Source: an uncultured Bacteroidales bacterium
GTDB taxonomy: Bacteria > Bacteroidota > Bacteroidia > Bacteroidales > Bacteroidaceae
Assembly (NCBI GenBank): GCA_937995875.1
Contig: CALKIW010000008.1
Coordinates: 1 to 64,000 of the forward strand
DNA: 64,000 nucleotides
Direction of reading: 5' to 3'
A model generated the notes under the pieces. That model was not told where the DNA came from. It made no database searches and saw only the letters and a program-made list of their open reading frames with translations. How positions within the stretch are numbered: the first letter of the stretch is position 1; every line of letters begins with the position of its first letter. A program made the translations under genes and the position numbers. Below are positions 60,390 through 64,000 of this stretch, one piece after another.

Positions 60390-61799
60390 TTATCCAAACA
60401 AACATCTCAATGCTCCTTCCACTTTTTTTACGGGATGAAGCTCTATCTTATACTTCTTGGCATTGAGATTCTTCATATTGTGCGAGGGTATGATAATGTG
60501 TTTGAATCCCAGCTTTTCAGCTTCGGCAATGCGTTGTTCCACCCTGCTCACAGGGCGCACTTCGCCACTAAGTCCAACTTCGCCACACATACACCATCCC
60601 GCCTCTATAGGTGTATCAACATTACTTGAGAGAACAGCGGCTATTACGCTGAGGTCCATAGCCATATCGGTTACTCTTAGGCCTCCGGCTATGTTGAGAA
60701 AGACGTCTTTCTGCATCAGCTTGAAGCCCACTCGCTTCTCTAATACTGCCAGCAACATATTGAGTCTGCGCTGGTCGAAACCTGTGGCCGAACGTTGAGG
60801 GGTGCCATAGGCTGCCGATGAGACGAGAGCCTGCGTTTCGACGAGGAATGGGCGCACGCCCTCAATGGCCGAACTGATGGCCACACCCGAAAGTCCATCA
60901 TGGTCTTCGGTGAGCAAAAGTTCCGAAGGGTTGGAAACTTGACGCAGACCGCTTTGCTGCATCTCGTAGATACCAAGCTCCGACGTACTCCCAAAGCGGT
61001 TTTTCATGCTTCGCAGTATGCGATACATATAATGTTGGTCTCCCTCAAACTGAATAACCGTATCTACAATGTGTTCCAATATTTTCGGTCCGGCCAACGT
61101 GCCCTCCTTATTAATATGTCCAATCAAAATCACCGGCACACCACTGGTCTTGGCGAAGCGGAGTAGGGCGGATGCACATTCCCGCACCTGCGTGATGCTT
61201 CCGGGAGACGAGTCTACCGTTTCGGTGGAAATAGTCTGAATGGAGTCTATAATGAGCAGTTCGGGTTTCACTTCCTGAATATGTCCGAAAATGTTCTCCA
61301 ATGATGTCTCACACAACACAAATATGGAGTCGGGATTGTCGGGATTGAGACGCTCGGCGCGCATCTTGATTTGGTGTGCACTTTCCTCACCACTTACGTA
61401 GAGAATATCTCGTTCCGACATCGAAAGAATGGTTTGAAGCGTGAGCGTAGACTTTCCTATGCCGGGCTCACCACCCAGCAAAATGATACTTCCCGGCACA
61501 ATACCGCCTCCCAGCACTCGATTAAGTTCGGCATCGTGGGTATCGATGCGCGGCTCATCCTTGGCAGAGATGTCGTTCAGGCGCATAGGCTTGTTCTGAG
61601 AGTCAAGATGAAGATGGGTGCTCTTGTCTCCATGGCGAAGGGTCAATGCCGCACTCTTTGCCGCACCGGTACCCGATGTGTCGGCAACCTTTATTTTTTT
61701 GAACGATGACCATTCGCCGCATGAAGGACACTTGCCCAACCATTTAGCCGAGTCGTAGCCACAGTTACTACAAACATACATCGTTTTATCTTTTGCCAT
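60390..61799 (-). CDS. radA: DNA repair protein RadA
   Basis: A 469-residue RecA-like protein that helps branch migration during recombination. N-terminal zinc finger CSNCGYDSAKWLGKCPSCGEW, Walker A GGEPGIGKSTLTLQ, the RadA-specific KNRFGSTSELGIYEM motif and a Lon-like C-terminal domain (RVTDMAMDLSVIAAVLSSN, GEVGLSGEVRPV). Length and start are typical. Confidence 0.97.
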   Translation of the reverse strand: MAKDKTMYVCSNCGYDSAKWLGKCPSCGEWSSFKKIKVADTSGTGAAKSAALTLRHGDKSTHLHLDSQNKPMRLNDISAKDEPRIDTHDAELNRVLGGGIVPGSIILLGGEPGIGKSTLTLQTILSMSERDILYVSGEESAHQIKMRAERLNPDNPDSIFVLCETSLENIFGHIQEVKPELLIIDSIQTISTETVDSSPGSITQVRECASALLRFAKTSGVPVILIGHINKEGTLAGPKILEHIVDTVIQFEGDQHYMYRILRSMKNRFGSTSELGIYEMQQSGLRQVSNPSELLLTEDHDGLSGVAISSAIEGVRPFLVETQALVSSAAYGTPQRSATGFDQRRLNMLLAVLEKRVGFKLMQKDVFLNIAGGLRVTDMAMDLSVIAAVLSSNVDTPIEAGWCMCGEVGLSGEVRPVSRVEQRIAEAEKLGFKHIIIPSHNMKNLNAKKYKIELHPVKKVEGALRCLFG

Positions 61800-62060
61800 T
61801 TTCTTTGGGAATTTATATTGTTTCAGGATTTGCTGTATGTTCGATTCGACAGGAATTGAAAGCCGGTGCTACATATCCGGCACTGTAGAAATTGTTCGAA
61901 ACAGTCATCAATATATTCGATAAGCTAAAGAAAAATCAGTATCTCCAGATTTTGGTTTTGCCTAATTTCAAGGTGGCAGCTTCCTTCAACTCCACGAGTT
62001 CGATTTAAATTTACTCATGCAAAAGTAATCTTTTTTTCCGTAATTGCAAAATATAATTAT

Positions 62061-62068
62061 TAACTTTG
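62061..62068 (+). promoter_or_regulatory. -7 box directly before the NMT1/SsuA-like gene
   Basis: TAACTTTG ends only 7 nt before the ATG at 62076, so the transcript would be almost leaderless if both calls are right. No consensus -33 element at 19-21 nt. Confidence 0.4.
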
Positions 62069-62075
62069 CAATAGT

Positions 62076-62993
62076 ATGAAAAGACCTTTGTTTTACATTC
62101 TGTTGTTTGTCGTACCGTTTGCCTTTGCAGCCTGCGGACAATCGTATGAGCAGAAGCAGGCACTCTCGAAAAAACAGCGCTTGGAGGCAGCTCGGAGAGA
62201 CTCCGCTGCCTTGAAAATTGCAACTACTCCGACGTTGGATTGTCTTCCACTTTTTATTGCTTTAGAAGATAGTCTTTTCCAAAGCGGAGGGGTAGACGTG
62301 CGTCTCCGTGCGCGTACATCTCAGTTGGATGGCGACACGCTGATAGAAGGTGGACACGTGGAGGGATTCGTAACCGACCTTATTCGTGCCGAACGACTCA
62401 AGAAGCGTGGCACACCACTGCGCTATGTGGCGGCCACCAACAGCTACTGGCAGTTTATTTCCAATCGTTTGGCTCGTGTAAAGGAGCTTAAACAGATGTC
62501 AGACAAAATGGTAGCCATGACACGCTATTCGGCTACCGACTATCTGGCTGATCTTGCTATAGATAGTGCCAAAACCAAATACGAGGTCTATCGAGTACAG
62601 ATTAACGACGTGGACATACGTTTGAAAATGCTTTTGAACAACGAAATAGATGCTGTGTTACTTACTGAGCCACAGGCTTCTACTGCAGGAATGTTCAAAA
62701 ATATTGTCTTGATGGATAGTCGCGACAAGGACATCCGCTTAGGCGTGATTGCCTTCAGTGAGAAAGCATTGGCTCAAAAGGGTCGTCAGACGCAGCTTGA
62801 CGCTTTTGTCAGAGTATATAATAATGTGTGCGATTCCATCAACCGGCATGGAGCGACACACTATCGCGACATTATCAAAAAATACATGCACGTAGACGAC
62901 AAGACCATCGATGCTTTGCCCAAACTGAATTATCAACGGGCTGCAGCACCGCGCGAGAAAGATGTTGCCCGTGCAAAGCGGTATTGGAACTAA
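62076..62993 (+). CDS. NMT1/SsuA-like substrate-binding lipoprotein
   Basis: A 305-residue lipoprotein with signal MKRPLFYILLFVVPFAFAACGQ (lipobox FAAC, Cys about residue 20). The mature part resembles periplasmic-binding proteins of the NMT1/THI5/SsuA type, which bind thiamine precursors, sulfonates or similar small molecules: LKIATTPTLDCLPLFIALEDSLFQSGGVDVRLRA, DLIRAERLKKRG, RLKMLLNNEIDAVLLTEPQAST. No permease or ATPase gene follows in the window, so its transporter, if any, is elsewhere. The ligand is unknown. Confidence 0.75.
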   Translation: MKRPLFYILLFVVPFAFAACGQSYEQKQALSKKQRLEAARRDSAALKIATTPTLDCLPLFIALEDSLFQSGGVDVRLRARTSQLDGDTLIEGGHVEGFVTDLIRAERLKKRGTPLRYVAATNSYWQFISNRLARVKELKQMSDKMVAMTRYSATDYLADLAIDSAKTKYEVYRVQINDVDIRLKMLLNNEIDAVLLTEPQASTAGMFKNIVLMDSRDKDIRLGVIAFSEKALAQKGRQTQLDAFVRVYNNVCDSINRHGATHYRDIIKKYMHVDDKTIDALPKLNYQRAAAPREKDVARAKRYWN

Positions 62994-63034
62994 TCTTTCG
63001 TGCTCATTTTCTTCATTTTTTCTTAATCTTCAAT

Positions 63035-64000
63035 ATGGACAATTATCAGCAGTCATCCGACTGGACTTCCCAGCTACAAAATCTTCATCGCATACGGCAA
63101 AACATCATAGACTCAGGCTATTTGGGCGAGGCGCTGTCAAGAACTCGCACTTTTCTAAAATCATTCCAATACGACTCCTTAGTTCCCCGACTGGAAGAGA
63201 TAGAAAACGACTACAAGCTCATGTGCGATTTCCTGAAAAAAGGGTATCATGATGATAAACGGCAGGACTTGTACGACAAACTGCTGGTCAGACTCTACAC
63301 ATTGCTGCGCGACATCGAACTTGATTTTCGCAGAGTGAACGACCCCTCCGTCGTCAGTTATGCACCTGCCAAACCCATCATGGAGTTGAACTTGGAAACA
63401 GTTAAACATAAGCTGGAGGCTTTTGTCTCGAATGTGGCTATGGCATCGCTCGACCCGGAAAAGGAGAGAGACGCAACGCTAAAAAATCTTTATGCCGACC
63501 ATTATCAGTACATACAGTCGTTATTCAGCACGCTGCTTTTCTCCCACCAATGGTCACACGAGTTTGCTATGGGATTGGCCAAGTTGCTGGTTTCTCCCAC
63601 AATAGATGCGAACGATGCACAACTGTTAATCAGTGCTACAATGCTGGGAGCCATTCTTTCAGGCGATGCGGAGCGTGTTCTCGCCCTGCTTCATATCTAT
63701 GAATATGCCCAAAATGTATGTTGCCGGCAACGGGCTTTGGTTGGATGGGTGTTTGCACTACATGGTTTGAGCCTGTCTATGTTTCCCCAAGTGAGCGCAC
63801 AAATCCAAACGCTTCTGAAAAAGGGCACTGTGAGAGAGGAACTTTTAGAGCTGCAAATCCAGGTGGTGTATTGTAGAAACGCGAAACGCGACACCGAAAA
63901 ATTGCAAAAAGACATTATGCCCACTTTGATGCGCAACCAGAATTTTGAAATTACCGAGCTGGGTATCAAGGAGAAAGAGGAAAACACATTAGACAATATC
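63035..64000 (+). CDS. Unrecognised helical protein, 3' end outside window
   Basis: ATG at 63035 opens a frame of 322 codons that is still open at the window end. The first 20 residues are MDNYQQSSDWTSQLQNLHRI. There is no signal peptide or membrane segment; the composition (Leu, Gln, Glu, Asp-rich, few Gly/Pro) indicates a mostly alpha-helical cytoplasmic protein, possibly with HEAT/TPR-like helical hairpins (for example LLISATMLGAILSGDAERVLALLHIYEYAQ). It follows the binding protein by 41 nt and may be in its operon. I do not recognise a family. Confidence 0.8.
   Translation, partial: MDNYQQSSDWTSQLQNLHRIRQNIIDSGYLGEALSRTRTFLKSFQYDSLVPRLEEIENDYKLMCDFLKKGYHDDKRQDLYDKLLVRLYTLLRDIELDFRRVNDPSVVSYAPAKPIMELNLETVKHKLEAFVSNVAMASLDPEKERDATLKNLYADHYQYIQSLFSTLLFSHQWSHEFAMGLAKLLVSPTIDANDAQLLISATMLGAILSGDAERVLALLHIYEYAQNVCCRQRALVGWVFALHGLSLSMFPQVSAQIQTLLKKGTVREELLELQIQVVYCRNAKRDTEKLQKDIMPTLMRNQNFEITELGIKEKEENTLDNI

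Noticed and set aside
1..64000. tRNA, rRNA or prophage genes
   Set aside because: I looked for T-loop-like GTTCGANTCC segments and phage or integrase genes and found none that could be supported.

Overview
The window looks like chromosomal DNA from a member of the Bacteroidota, most likely the Prevotella group. Three lines of evidence support this. Many start regions are preceded by the Bacteroidota -7 promoter box TAnnTTTG, and a few also have a TTG or TTTG element 19-21 nt upstream; purine-rich ribosome sites are nearly absent. The gene content is Bacteroidota-typical: DUF4270 and DUF5103 proteins, the short archaeal-type ProRS, a split glycine dehydrogenase, the three-gene methylmalonyl-CoA decarboxylase cluster and an ApgM-type homoserine kinase. 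The 66-bp tandem repeat before lepA also resembles Prevotella intergenic repeats from memory. I see no rRNA, tRNA, CRISPR, phage or complete insertion sequence.

Layout. 1-12.7 kb: end of galE, proS, an OmpA-like lipoprotein, a GT51 transglycosylase, a UvrD/PcrA helicase, an operon with a truncated glycogen-synthase-like protein, a DUF4270 lipoprotein and a 42-residue protein, then the methylmalonyl-CoA decarboxylase/carboxyltransferase cluster and a TetR regulator. 12.7-30 kb: htpG, an ABC-F ATPase, an M13 peptidase, metA, an rlhA-like U32 protein, a zinc-ribbon membrane lipoprotein, a TonB-dependent receptor, a FetA/FetB-like pair with a degenerate ATPase, and an esterase-like phytase-family protein. 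30-41.5 kb: ribE behind a possible RNA switch, tolC-like, dapA, a DMT permease and the whole glycine cleavage set (gcvT-gcvH-gcvPA-gcvPB-lpdA). 40-49.2 kb: a threonine operon (thrA, ApgM-type kinase, thrC), a small lipoprotein, the 66-bp repeat, lepA and a Crp-like regulator. 49.4-64 kb: an rfbB-manC-manA nucleotide-sugar operon, uxaB, pyk, a 16-residue-repeat small protein, a DUF5103 protein, pgk, queC, radA, an NMT1/SsuA-like lipoprotein and the start of an unrecognised helical protein that runs off the window.

How it fits together. Most genes are core metabolism and housekeeping: aspartate-family amino acids (thrA, kinase, thrC, dapA, metA), C1/glycine metabolism, lower glycolysis (pgk, pyk), propionate formation and sugar-nucleotide supply. 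The less ordinary material is between the genes. There are three diverged copies of a roughly 300-370 bp dispersed element carrying a 22-bp-phased GGCTT array, at about 12.9-13.3, 26.7-27.1 and 45.6-45.9 kb. There is a candidate terminator/anti-terminator leader before ribE, a receptor promoter whose -7 box lies between the arms of a perfect 13-bp inverted repeat, and a 66-bp tandem repeat that re-supplies a -7 box upstream of lepA. Function calls come from reading translated sequence only; no database search was possible.
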